Positions 26,225 to 38,896 of a DNA stretch of 64,000 bases are shown here, piece after piece. Below the pieces are notes generated by a model, which saw nothing but the letters and a program-made list of their open reading frames with translations, made no database searches and was not told the origin of the DNA. Made by a program: the position numbers and the translations under genes. The stretch's first letter is position 1, and every line of letters begins with the position of its first letter. This stretch comes from Auanema rhodensis (lineage: Eukaryota; Nematoda; Chromadorea; Rhabditida; Rhabditidae). The stretch is taken from contig OZ059897.1 of NCBI GenBank assembly GCA_964057225.1, positions 22,940,001-23,004,000 on the forward strand, written 5' to 3'.

Positions 26225-29040
26225 GAATCTAATTTTGAAAACCGCATCTCTTCATCTTTCACGTGAAGCGAGTTACATACCAAGTGCACATCACGTGTAC
26301 ATTTAATTAGCATAAATTAAAGTTCACGTAAATTTCAAAGTCATGGTTACCATGCACCAATATCAATAAAAATTTGTTTTTAGACTAATATGGACATGGG
26401 GAATCTAATTTTGAAAACCGCATCTCTCTATCTTTCACGTGAAGCGAGTTACATACCAAGTGCACATCACGTGTACATTTAATTAGCATAAATTAAAGTT
26501 CACGTAAATTTCAAAGTCATGGTTACCATGCACCAATGTCAATAAAAATTTGTTTTTAGACTAATATGGACATGGGGAATCTAATTTTGAAAACCGCATC
26601 TCTTCATCTTTCACGTGAAGCGAGTTACATACCAAGTGCACATCACGTGTACATTTAATTAGCATAAATTAAAGTTCACGTAAATTTCAAAGTCATGGTT
26701 ACCATGCACCAATATCAATAAAAATTTGTTTTTAGACTAATATGGACATGGGGAATCTAATTTTGAAAACCGCATCTCTTCATCTTTCACGTGAAGCGAG
26801 TTACATACCAAGTGCACATCACGTGTACATTTAATTAGCATAAATTAAAGTTCACGTAAATTTCAAAGTCATGGTTACCATGAACCAATATCAATAAAAA
26901 TTTGTTTTTAGACTAATATGGACATGGGGAATCTAATTTTGAAAACCGCATCTCTTTATCTTTCACGTGAAGCGAGTTACATACCAAGTGCACATCACGT
27001 GTACATTTAATTAGCATAAATTAAAGTTCACGTAAATTTCAAAGTCATGGTTACCATGAACCAATATCAATAAAAATTTGTTTTTAGACTAATATGGACA
27101 TGGGGAATCTAATTTTGAAAACCGCATCTCTTTATCTCTCACGTGAAGCGAGTTACATACCAAGTGCACATCACGTGTACATTTAATTAGCATAAATTAA
27201 AGTTCACGTAAATTTCAAAGTCATGGTTACCATGCACCAATATCAATAAAAATTTGTTTTTAGACTAATATGGACATGGGGAATCTAATTTTGAAAACCG
27301 CATCTCTTTATCTTTCACGTGAAGCGAGTTACATACCAAGTGCACATCACGTGTACATTTAATTAGCATAAATTAAAGTTCACGTAAATTTCAAAGTCAT
27401 GGTTACCATGCACCAATGTCAATAAAAATTTGTTTTTAGACTAATATGGACATGGGGAATCTAATTTTGCAAACCGCATCTCTTCATCTTTCACGTGAAG
27501 CGAGTTACATACCAAGTGCACATCACGTGTACATTTGATTAGCATAAATTGAAGTTCACGTAAATTTCAAACTCATGGTTACCATGCACCAATATCAATA
27601 AAAATTTGTTTTTAGACTAATATGGACATGGGGAATCTAATTTTGAAAACCGCATCTCTTTATCTTTCACGTGAAGCGAGTTACATACCAAGTGCACATC
27701 ACGTGTACATTTAATTAGCATAAATTAAAGTTCACGTAAATTTCAAAGTCATGGTTACCATGAACCAATATCAATAAAAATTTGTTTTTAGACTAATATG
27801 GACATGGGGAATCTAATTTTGAAAACCGCATCTCTTTATCTTTCACTTGAAGCGAGTTACATACCAAGTGCACATCACGTGTACATTTAATTAGCATAAA
27901 TTAAAGTTCACGTAAATTTCAAAGTCATGGTTACCATGCACCAATATCAATAAAAATTTGTTTTTGAACTAATATGGACATGGGGAATCTAATTTTGGAA
28001 ACCGCATCTCTTTATCTTTCACGTGAAGCGAGTTACATACCAAGTGCACATCACGTGTACATTTAATTAGCATAAATTAAAGTTCACGTAAATTTCAAAG
28101 TCATGGTTACCATGCACCAATATCAATAAAAATTTGTTTTTAGACTAATATGGACATGGGGAATCTAATTTTGAAAACCGCATCTCTTTATCTTTCACTT
28201 GAAGCGAGTTACATACCAAGTGCACATCACGTGTACATTTAATTAGCATAAATTAAAGTTCACGTAAATTTCAAAGTCATGGTTACCAAGCACCAATATC
28301 AATAAAAATTTGTTTTTAGACTAATATGGACATGGGGAATCTAATTTTGGAAACCGCATCTCTTTATCTTTCACGTGAAGCGAGTTACATACCAAGTGCA
28401 CATCACGTGTACATTTAATTAGCATAAATTAAAGTTCACGTAAATTTCAAAGTCATGGTTACCATGCACCAATATCAATAAAAATTTGTTTTTAGACTAA
28501 TATGGACATGGGGAATCTAATTTTGAAAACCGCATCTCTTCATCTTTCACGTGAAGCGAGTTACATACCAAGTGCACATCACGTGTACATTTAATTAGCA
28601 TAAATTAAAGTTCACGTAAATTTCAAAGTCATGGTTACCATGCACCAATATCAATAAAAATTTGTTTTTAGACTAATATGGACATGGGGAATCTAATTTT
28701 GAAAACCGCATCTCGTTATCTTTCACGTGAAGCGAGTTACATACCAAGTGCACATCACGTGTACATTTAATTAGCATAAATTAAAGTTCACGTAAATTTC
28801 AAAGTCATGGTTACCATGCACCAATATCAATAAAAATTTGTTTTTAGACTAATATGGACATGGGGAATCTAATTTTGAAAACCGCATCTCTTTATCTTTC
28901 ACGTGAAGCGAGTTACATACCAAGTGCACATCACGTGTACAATTAATTAGCATAAATTAAAGTTCACGTAAATTTCAAAGTCATGGTTACCATGCACCAA
29001 TATCAATAAAAATTTGTTTTTAGACTAATATGGACATGGG
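26225..29040. repeat. 16-monomer block F, copy 1 (2816 bp)
   Basis: Tags: 28C with 138G; T38-type change TATCTCTC at 27138; the heavily marked unit at 27457 (TGCAAACC, TTTGATT, TTGAAG, AAACTC); the G39T and A14G pairs from 27809; 27G; and T78A at 28942. All recur 2816 bp later. Inside it, units at 27809-28160 and 28161-28512 form a dimer (G39T unit, then A14G unit, twice). Confidence 0.9.
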
Positions 29041-31856
29041 GAATCTAATTTTGAAAACCGCATCTCTTCATCTTTCACGTGAAGCGAGTTACATACCAAG
29101 TGCACATCACGTGTACATTTAATTAGCATAAATTAAAGTTCACGTAAATTTCAAAGTCATGGTTACCATGCACCAATATCAATAAAAATTTGTTTTTAGA
29201 CTAATATGGACATGGGGAATCTAATTTTGAAAACCGCATCTCTCTATCTTTCACGTGAAGCGAGTTACATACCAAGTGCACATCACGTGTACATTTAATT
29301 AGCATAAATTAAAGTTCACGTAAATTTCAAAGTCATGGTTACCATGCACCAATGTCAATAAAAATTTGTTTTTAGACTAATATGGACATGGGGAATCTAA
29401 TTTTGAAAACCGCATCTCTTCATCTTTCACGTGAAGCGAGTTACATACCAAGTGCACATCACGTGTACATTTAATTAGCATAAATTAAAGTTCACGTAAA
29501 TTTCAAAGTCATGGTTACCATGCACCAATATCAATAAAAATTTGTTTTTAGACTAATATGGACATGGGGAATCTAATTTTGAAAACCGCATCTCTTCATC
29601 TTTCACGTGAAGCGAGTTACATACCAAGTGCACATCACGTGTACATTTAATTAGCATAAATTAAAGTTCACGTAAATTTCAAAGTCATGGTTACCATGAA
29701 CCAATATCAATAAAAATTTGTTTTTAGACTAATATGGACATGGGGAATCTAATTTTGAAAACCGCATCTCTTTATCTTTCACGTGAAGCGAGTTACATAC
29801 CAAGTGCACATCACGTGTACATTTAATTAGCATAAATTAAAGTTCACGTAAATTTCAAAGTCATGGTTACCATGAACCAATATCAATAAAAATTTGTTTT
29901 TAGACTAATATGGACATGGGGAATCTAATTTTGAAAACCGCATCTCTTTATCTCTCACGTGAAGCGAGTTACATACCAAGTGCACATCACGTGTACATTT
30001 AATTAGCATAAATTAAAGTTCACGTAAATTTCAAAGTCATGGTTACCATGCACCAATATCAATAAAAATTTGTTTTTAGACTAATATGGACATGGGGAAT
30101 CTAATTTTGAAAACCGCATCTCTTTATCTTTCACGTGAAGCGAGTTACATACCAAGTGCACATCACGTGTACATTTAATTAGCATAAATTAAAGTTCACG
30201 TAAATTTCAAAGTCATGGTTACCATGCACCAATGTCAATAAAAATTTGTTTTTAGACTAATATGGACATGGGGAATCTAATTTTGCAAACCGCATCTCTT
30301 CATCTTTCACGTGAAGCGAGTTACATACCAAGTGCACATCACGTGTACATTTGATTAGCATAAATTGAAGTTCACGTAAATTTCAAACTCATGGTTACCA
30401 TGCACCAATATCAATAAAAATTTGTTTTTAGACTAATATGGACATGGGGAATCTAATTTTGAAAACCGCATCTCTTTATCTTTCACGTGAAGCGAGTTAC
30501 ATACCAAGTGCACATCACGTGTACATTTAATTAGCATAAATTAAAGTTCACGTAAATTTCAAAGTCATGGTTACCATGAACCAATATCAATAAAAATTTG
30601 TTTTTAGACTAATATGGACATGGGGAATCTAATTTTGAAAACCGCATCTCTTTATCTTTCACTTGAAGCGAGTTACATACCAAGTGCACATCACGTGTAC
30701 ATTTAATTAGCATAAATTAAAGTTCACGTAAATTTCAAAGTCATGGTTACCATGCACCAATATCAATAAAAATTTGTTTTTGAACTAATATGGACATGGG
30801 GAATCTAATTTTGGAAACCGCATCTCTTTATCTTTCACGTGAAGCGAGTTACATACCAAGTGCACATCACGTGTACATTTAATTAGCATAAATTAAAGTT
30901 CACGTAAATTTCAAAGTCATGGTTACCATGCACCAATATCAATAAAAATTTGTTTTTAGACTAATATGGACATGGGGAATCTAATTTTGAAAACCGCATC
31001 TCTTTATCTTTCACTTGAAGCGAGTTACATACCAAGTGCACATCACGTGTACATTTAATTAGCATAAATTAAAGTTCACGTAAATTTCAAAGTCATGGTT
31101 ACCAAGCACCAATATCAATAAAAATTTGTTTTTAGACTAATATGGACATGGGGAATCTAATTTTGGAAACCGCATCTCTTTATCTTTCACGTGAAGCGAG
31201 TTACATACCAAGTGCACATCACGTGTACATTTAATTAGCATAAATTAAAGTTCACGTAAATTTCAAAGTCATGGTTACCATGCACCAATATCAATAAAAA
31301 TTTGTTTTTAGACTAATATGGACATGGGGAATCTAATTTTGAAAACCGCATCTCTTCATCTTTCACGTGAAGCGAGTTACATACCAAGTGCACATCACGT
31401 GTACATTTAATTAGCATAAATTAAAGTTCACGTAAATTTCAAAGTCATGGTTACCATGCACCAATATCAATAAAAATTTGTTTTTAGACTAATATGGACA
31501 TGGGGAATCTAATTTTGAAAACCGCATCTCGTTATCTTTCACGTGAAGCGAGTTACATACCAAGTGCACATCACGTGTACATTTAATTAGCATAAATTAA
31601 AGTTCACGTAAATTTCAAAGTCATGGTTACCATGCACCAATATCAATAAAAATTTGTTTTTAGACTAATATGGACATGGGGAATCTAATTTTGAAAACCG
31701 CATCTCTTTATCTTTCACGTGAAGCGAGTTACATACCAAGTGCACATCACGTGTACAATTAATTAGCATAAATTAAAGTTCACGTAAATTTCAAAGTCAT
31801 GGTTACCATGCACCAATATCAATAAAAATTTGTTTTTAGACTAATATGGACATGGG
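29041..31856. repeat. 16-monomer block F, copy 2 (2816 bp)
   Basis: A direct tandem copy of 26225-29040: TATCTCTC at 29954, the multiply marked unit at 30273, T129A at 31105 and T78A at 31758, all displaced by 2816 bp. I saw no difference between the two copies by eye. That suggests a very recent event, or an assembly duplication that should be excluded. Confidence 0.9.
29745..31504. repeat. 10-monomer block G, copy 1 (second-generation)
   Basis: This part of block F copy 2 has a third copy 7216 bp (41 units) later at 36961-38720. Tags are the change at 29954, the marked unit at 30273, the G39T/A14G pairs and T129A at 31105. Block F copy 1 holds the same segment, so three copies exist in all. 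Confidence 0.8.
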
Positions 31857-32912
31857 GAATCTAATTTTGAAAACCGCATCTCTTCATCTTTCACGTGAAG
31901 CGAGTTACATACCAAGTGCACATCACGTGTACATTTAATTAGCATAAATTAAAGTTCACGTAAATTTCAAAGTCATGGTTACCATGCACCAATATCAATA
32001 AAAATTTGTTTTTAGACTAATATGGACATGGGGAATCTAATTTTGAAAACCGCATCTCTTTATCTTTCACGTGAAGCGAGTTACATACCAAGTGCACATC
32101 ACGTGTACATTTAATTAGCATAAATTAAAGTTCACGTAAATTTCAAAGTCATGGTTACCATGCACCAATGTCAATAAAAATTTGTTTTTAGACTAATATG
32201 GACATGGGGAATCTAATTTTGAAAACCGCATCTCTTCATCTTTCACGTGAAGCGAGTTACATACCAAGTGCACATCACGTGTACATTTAATTAGCATAAA
32301 TTAAAGTTCACGTAAATTTCAAAGTCATGGTTACCATGCACCAATATCAATAAAAATTTGTTTTTAGACTAATATGGACATGGGGAATCTAATTTTGAAA
32401 ACCGCATCTCTTCATCTTTCACGTGAAGCGAGTTACATACCAAGTGCACATCACGTGTACATTTAATTAGCATAAATTAAAGTTCACGTAAATTTCAAAG
32501 TCATGGTTACCATGCACCAATATCAATAAAAATTTGTTTTTAGACTAATATGGACATGGGGAATCTAATTTTGAAAACCGCATCTCTTCATCTTTCACGT
32601 GAAGCGAGTTACATACCAAGTGCACATCACGTGTACATTTAATTAGCATAAATTAAAGTTCACGTAAATTTCAAAGTCATGGTTACCATGCACCAATATA
32701 AATAAAAATTTGTTTTTAGACTAATATGGACATGGGGAATCTAATTTTGAAAACCGCATCTCTCTATCTTTCACGTGAAGCGAGTTACATACCAAGTGCA
32801 CATCACGTGTACATTTAATTAGCATAAATTAAAGTTCACGTAAATTTCAAAGTCATGGTTACCATGCACCAATATCAATAAAAATTTGTTTTTAGACTAA
32901 TATGGACATGGG
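31681..32912. repeat. 7-monomer block H, copy 2 of 3
   Basis: T78A at 31758 and C140A at 32700 match the other copies at 8448 and 7920 bp. Its last unit (28C) has 138A where the other two copies have 138G, so the right junction lies in or near that unit. The left neighbour is the 27G unit of block F rather than the 27C unit found beside copies 1 and 3. Confidence 0.78.
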
Positions 32913-33440
32913 GAATCTAATTTTGAAAACCGCATCTCTTTATCTTTCACGTGAAGCGAGTTACATACCAAGTGCCCATCACGTGTACATTTAATTAGCA
33001 TAAATTAAAGTTCACGTAAATTTCAAAGTCATGGTTACCATGCACCAATATCAATAAAAATTTGTTTTTAGACTAATATGGACATGGGGAATCTAATTTT
33101 GAAAACCGCATCTCGTTATCTTTCACGTGAAGCGAGTTACATACCAAGTGCACATCACGTGTACATTTAATTAGCATAAATTAAAGTTCACGTAAATTTC
33201 AAAGTCATGGTTACCATGCACCAATATCAATAAAAATTTGTTTTTAGACTAATATGGACATGGGGAATCTAATTTTGAAAACCGCATCTCTTCATCTTTC
33301 ACGTGAAGCGAGTTACATACCAAGTGCACATCACGTGTACATTTAATTAGCATAAATTAAAGTTCACGTAAATTTCAAAGTCATGGTTACCATGCACCAA
33401 TGTCAATAAAAATTTGTTTTTAGACTAATATGGACATGGG

Positions 33441-34144
33441 GAATCTAATTTTGAAAACCGCATCTCTTCATCTTTCACGTGAAGCGAGTTACATACCAAG
33501 TGCACATCACGTGTACATTTAATTAGCATAAATTAAAGTTCACGTAAATTCCAAAGTCATGGTTACCATGCACCAATATCAATAAAAATTTGTTTTTAGA
33601 CTAATATGGACATGGGGAATCTAATTTTGAAAACAGCATCTCTTCATCTTTCACGTGAAGCGAGTTACATACCAAGTGCACATCACGTGTACATTTAATT
33701 AGCATAAATTAAAGTTCACGTAAATTTCAAAGTCATGGTTACCATGCACCAATGTCAATAAAAATTTGTTTTTAGACTAATATGGACATGGGGAATCTAA
33801 TTTTGAAAACCGCATCTCTTCATCTTTCACGTGAAGCGAGTTACATACCAAGTGCACATCACGTGTACATTTAATTAGCATAAATTAAAGTTCACGTAAA
33901 TTCCAAAGTCATGGTTACCATGCACCAATATCAATAAAAATTTGTTTTTAGACTAATATGGACATGGGGAATCTAATTTTGAAAACAGCATCTCTTCATC
34001 TTTCACGTGAAGCGAGTTACATACCAAGTGCACATCACGTGTACATTTAATTAGCATAAATTAAAGTTCACGTAAATTTCAAAGTCATGGTTACCATGAA
34101 CCAATATCAATAAAAATTTGTTTTTAGACTAATATGGACATGGG
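33441..34144. repeat. Local tandem dimer (T111C unit plus C19A unit, twice)
   Basis: Units at 33441 and 33793 carry T111C (AATTCCAAAG), and those at 33617 and 33969 carry C19A. The first C19A unit ends with 131C/138G and the second with 131A. Elsewhere (11265, 13201, 18305, 20065) the pair occurs once. This is a 352-bp duplication at the left edge of block C copy 2, perhaps made by the same exchange. Confidence 0.7.
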
Positions 34145-36608
34145 GAATCTAATTTTGAAAACCGCATCTCTTTATCTTTCACGTGAAGCGAGTTACATAC
34201 CAAGTGCACATCACGTGTACATTTAATTAGCATAAATTAAAGTTCACGTAAATTTCAAAGTCAAGGTTACCATGCACCAATATCAATAAAAATTTGTTTT
34301 TAGACTAATATGGACATGGGGAATCTAATTTTGAAAACCGCATCTCTTTATCTTTCACGTGAAGCGAGTTACATACCAAGTGCACATCACGTGTACATTT
34401 AATTAGCATAAATTAAAGTTCACGTAAATTTCAAAGTCATGGTTACCATGAAGCAATATCAATAAAAATTTGTTTTTAGACTAATATGGACATGGGGAAT
34501 CTAATTTTGAAAACCGCATCTCTTTATCTTTCACGTGAAGCGAGTTACATACCAAGTGCACATCACGTGTACATTTAATTAGCATAAATTAAAGTTCACG
34601 TAAATTTCAAAGTCATGGTTACCATGAACCAATATCAATAAAAATTTGTTTTTAGACTAATATGGACATGGGGAATCTAATTTTGAAAACCGCATCTCTT
34701 TATCTTTCACGTGAAGCGAGTTACATACCAAGTGCACATCACGTGTACATTTAATTAGCATAAATTAAAGTTCACGTAAATTTCAAAGTCATGGTTACCA
34801 TGAACCAATATCAATAAAAATTTGTTTTTAGACTAATATGGACATGGGGAATCTAATTTTGAAAACCGCATCTCTTTATCTTTCACGTGAAGCGAGTTAC
34901 ATACCAAGTGCACATCACGTGTACATTTAATTAGCATAAATTAAAGTTCACGTAAATTTCAAAGTCATGGTTACCATGCACCAATATCAATAAAAATTTG
35001 TTTTTAGACTAATATGGACATGGGGAATCTAATTTTGAATACCGCATCTCTTTATCTTTCACGTGAAGCGAGTTACATACCAAGTGCACATCACGTGTAC
35101 ATTTAATTAGCATAAATTAAAGTTCACGTAAATTTCAAAGTCATGGTTACCATGAACCAATATCAATAAAAATTTGTTTTTAGACTAATATGGACATGGG
35201 GAATCTAATTTTGAAAACCGCATCTCTTCATCTTTCACGTGAAGCGAGTTACATACCAAGTGCACATCACGTGTACATTTAATTAGCATAAATTAAAGTT
35301 CACGTAAATTTCAAAGTCATGGTTACCATGAACCAATATCAATAAAAATTTGTTTTTAGACTAATATGGACATGTGGAATCTAATTTTGAAAACCGCATC
35401 GCTTTATCTTTCACGTGAAGCGAGTTACATACCAAGTGCACATCACGTGTACATTTAATTAGCATAAATTAAAGTTCACGTAAATTTCAAAGTCATGGTT
35501 ACCATGCACCAATATCAATAAAAATTTGTTTTTAGACTAATATGGACATGGGGAATATAATTTTGAAAACCGCATCTCTTTATCTTTCACGTGAAGCGAG
35601 TTACATACCAAGTGCACATCACGTGTACATTTAATTAGCATAAATTAAAGTTCACGTAAATTTCAAAGTCATGGTTACCATGAACCAATATCAATAAAAA
35701 TTTGTTTTTAGACTAATATGGACATGGGGAATCTAATTTTGAAAACCGCATCTCTTTATCTTTCACGTGAAGCGAGTTACATACCAAGTGCACATCACGT
35801 GTACATTTAGTTAGCATAAATTAAAGTTCACGTAAATTTCAAAGTCATGGTTACCATGCACCAATATCAATAAAAATTTGTTTTTAAACTAATATGGACA
35901 TGGGGAATCTAATTTTGAAAACCGCATCTCTTTATCTTTCACGTGAAGCGAGTTACATACCAAGTGCACATCACGTGTACATTTAATTAGCATAAATTAA
36001 AGTTCACGTAAATTTCAAAGTCATGGTTACCATGCACCAATATCAATAAAAATTTGTTTTTAGACTAATATGGACATGGGGAATCTAATTTTGAAAACCG
36101 CATCTCTTTATCTTTCACGTGAAGCGAGTTACATACCAAGTGCCCATCACGTGTACATTTAATTAGCATAAATTAAAGTTCACGTAAATTTCAAAGTCAT
36201 GGTTACCATGCACCAATATCAATAAAAATTTGTTTTTAGACTAATATGGACATGGGGAATCTAATTTTGAAAACCGCATCTCGTTATCTTTCACGTGAAG
36301 CGAGTTACATACCAAGTGCACATCACGTGTACATTTAATTAGCATAAATTAAAGTTCACGTAAATTTCAAAGTCATGGTTACCATGCACCAATATCAATA
36401 AAAATTTGTTTTTAGACTAATATGGACATGGGGAATCTAATTTTGAAAACCGCATCTCTTTATCTTTCACGTGAAGCGAGTTACATACCAAGTGCACATC
36501 ACGTGTACATTTAATTAGCATAAATTAAAGTTCACGTAAATTTCAAAGTCATGGTTACCATGAACCAATATCAATAAAAATTTGTTTTTAGACTAATATG
36601 GACATGGG
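33793..36608. repeat. 16-monomer block C, copy 2 (2816 bp)
   Basis: T120A at 34264, A16T at 35040, T25G at 35401 and A82G at 35810 are each exactly 13728 bp from their partners in 20065-22880. I noticed no difference inside the block. The match stops at 36609, where this copy lacks the 64C unit found after copy 1. Confidence 0.85.
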
Positions 36609-36960
36609 GAATCTAATTTTGAAAACCGCATCTCTTTATCTTTCACGTGAAGCGAGTTACATACCAAGTGCACATCACGTGTACATTTAATTAGCATAAA
36701 TTAAAGTTCACGTAAATTTCAAAGTCATGGTTACCATGCACCAATATCAATAAAAATTTGTTTTTAGACTAATATGGACATGGGGAATCTAATTTTGAAA
36801 ACCGCATCTCTTTATCTTTCACGTGAAGCGAGTTACATACCAAGTGCACATCACGTGTACATTTAATTAGCATAAATTAAAGTTCACGTAAATTTCAAAG
36901 TCATGGTTACCATGAACCAATATCAATAAAAATTTGTTTTTAGACTAATATGGACATGGG

Positions 36961-38720
36961 GAATCTAATTTTGAAAACCGCATCTCTTTATCTTTCACGT
37001 GAAGCGAGTTACATACCAAGTGCACATCACGTGTACATTTAATTAGCATAAATTAAAGTTCACGTAAATTTCAAAGTCATGGTTACCATGAACCAATATC
37101 AATAAAAATTTGTTTTTAGACTAATATGGACATGGGGAATCTAATTTTGAAAACCGCATCTCTTTATCTCTCACGTGAAGCGAGTTACATACCAAGTGCA
37201 CATCACGTGTACATTTAATTAGCATAAATTAAAGTTCACGTAAATTTCAAAGTCATGGTTACCATGCACCAATATCAATAAAAATTTGTTTTTAGACTAA
37301 TATGGACATGGGGAATCTAATTTTGAAAACCGCATCTCTTTATCTTTCACGTGAAGCGAGTTACATACCAAGTGCACATCACGTGTACATTTAATTAGCA
37401 TAAATTAAAGTTCACGTAAATTTCAAAGTCATGGTTACCATGCACCAATGTCAATAAAAATTTGTTTTTAGACTAATATGGACATGGGGAATCTAATTTT
37501 GCAAACCGCATCTCTTCATCTTTCACGTGAAGCGAGTTACATACCAAGTGCACATCACGTGTACATTTGATTAGCATAAATTGAAGTTCACGTAAATTTC
37601 AAAGTCATGGTTACCATGCACCAATATCAATAAAAATTTGTTTTTAGACTAATATGGACATGGGGAATCTAATTTTGAAAACCGCATCTCTTTATCTTTC
37701 ACGTGAAGCGAGTTACATACCAAGTGCACATCACGTGTACATTTAATTAGCATAAATTAAAGTTCACGTAAATTTCAAAGTCATGGTTACCATGAACCAA
37801 TATCAATAAAAATTTGTTTTTAGACTAATATGGACATGGGGAATCTAATTTTGAAAACCGCATCTCTTTATCTTTCACTTGAAGCGAGTTACATACCAAG
37901 TGCACATCACGTGTACATTTAATTAGCATAAATTAAAGTTCACGTAAATTTCAAAGTCATGGTTACCATGCACCAATATCAATAAAAATTTGTTTTTGAA
38001 CTAATATGGACATGGGGAATCTAATTTTGGAAACCGCATCTCTTTATCTTTCACGTGAAGCGAGTTACATACCAAGTGCACATCACGTGTACATTTAATT
38101 AGCATAAATTAAAGTTCACGTAAATTTCAAAGTCATGGTTACCATGCACCAATATCAATAAAAATTTGTTTTTAGACTAATATGGACATGGGGAATCTAA
38201 TTTTGAAAACCGCATCTCTTTATCTTTCACTTGAAGCGAGTTACATACCAAGTGCACATCACGTGTACATTTAATTAGCATAAATTAAAGTTCACGTAAA
38301 TTTCAAAGTCATGGTTACCAAGCACCAATATCAATAAAAATTTGTTTTTAGACTAATATGGACATGGGGAATCTAATTTTGGAAACCGCATCTCTTTATC
38401 TTTCACGTGAAGCGAGTTACATACCAAGTGCACATCACGTGTACATTTAATTAGCATAAATTAAAGTTCACGTAAATTTCAAAGTCATGGTTACCATGCA
38501 CCAATGTCAATAAAAATTTGTTTTTAGACTAATATGGACATGGGGAATCTAATTTTGAAAACCGCATCTCTTCATCTTTCACGTGAAGCGAGTTACATAC
38601 CAAGTGCACATCACGTGTACATTTAATTAGCATAAATTAAAGTTCACGTAAATTTCAAAGTCATGGTTACCATGCACCAATATCAATAAAAATTTGTTTT
38701 TAGACTAATATGGACATGGG
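36961..38720. repeat. 10-monomer block G, copy 2
   Basis: Tags at 37170 and 38321 lie exactly 7216 bp from 29954 and 31105. The marked unit at 37489 has TGCAAACC, TTTGATT and TTGAAG but AAAGTC where the other two copies have AAACTC. The AAACTC change therefore probably arose in the block F lineage after this copy separated, or was corrected here. The unit at 38369 has gained 138G. Confidence 0.8.
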
Positions 38721-38896
38721 GAATCTAATTTTGAAAACCGCATCTCTTCATCTTTCACGTGAAGCGAGTTACATACCAAGTGCACATCACGTGTACATTT
38801 AATTAGCATAAATTAAAGTTCACGTAAATTTCAAAGTCATGGTTACCATGCACCAATATCAATAAAAATTTGTTTTTAGACTAATATGGACATGGG

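Larger units (their letters stand above)
22529..26400. repeat. 22-monomer block E, copy 1 (3872 bp)
   Basis: The longest duplicated segment I found. Tags: 27G; 131A; 64C (22944); 27C; T78A (23310); 138G; C140A (24252); 28C; T129A (24593); T153A (26025); then two 29C units. Each recurs 16368 bp (93 units) later. Private changes here are A96C at 23328 and C68G at 25236. Confidence 0.88.
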
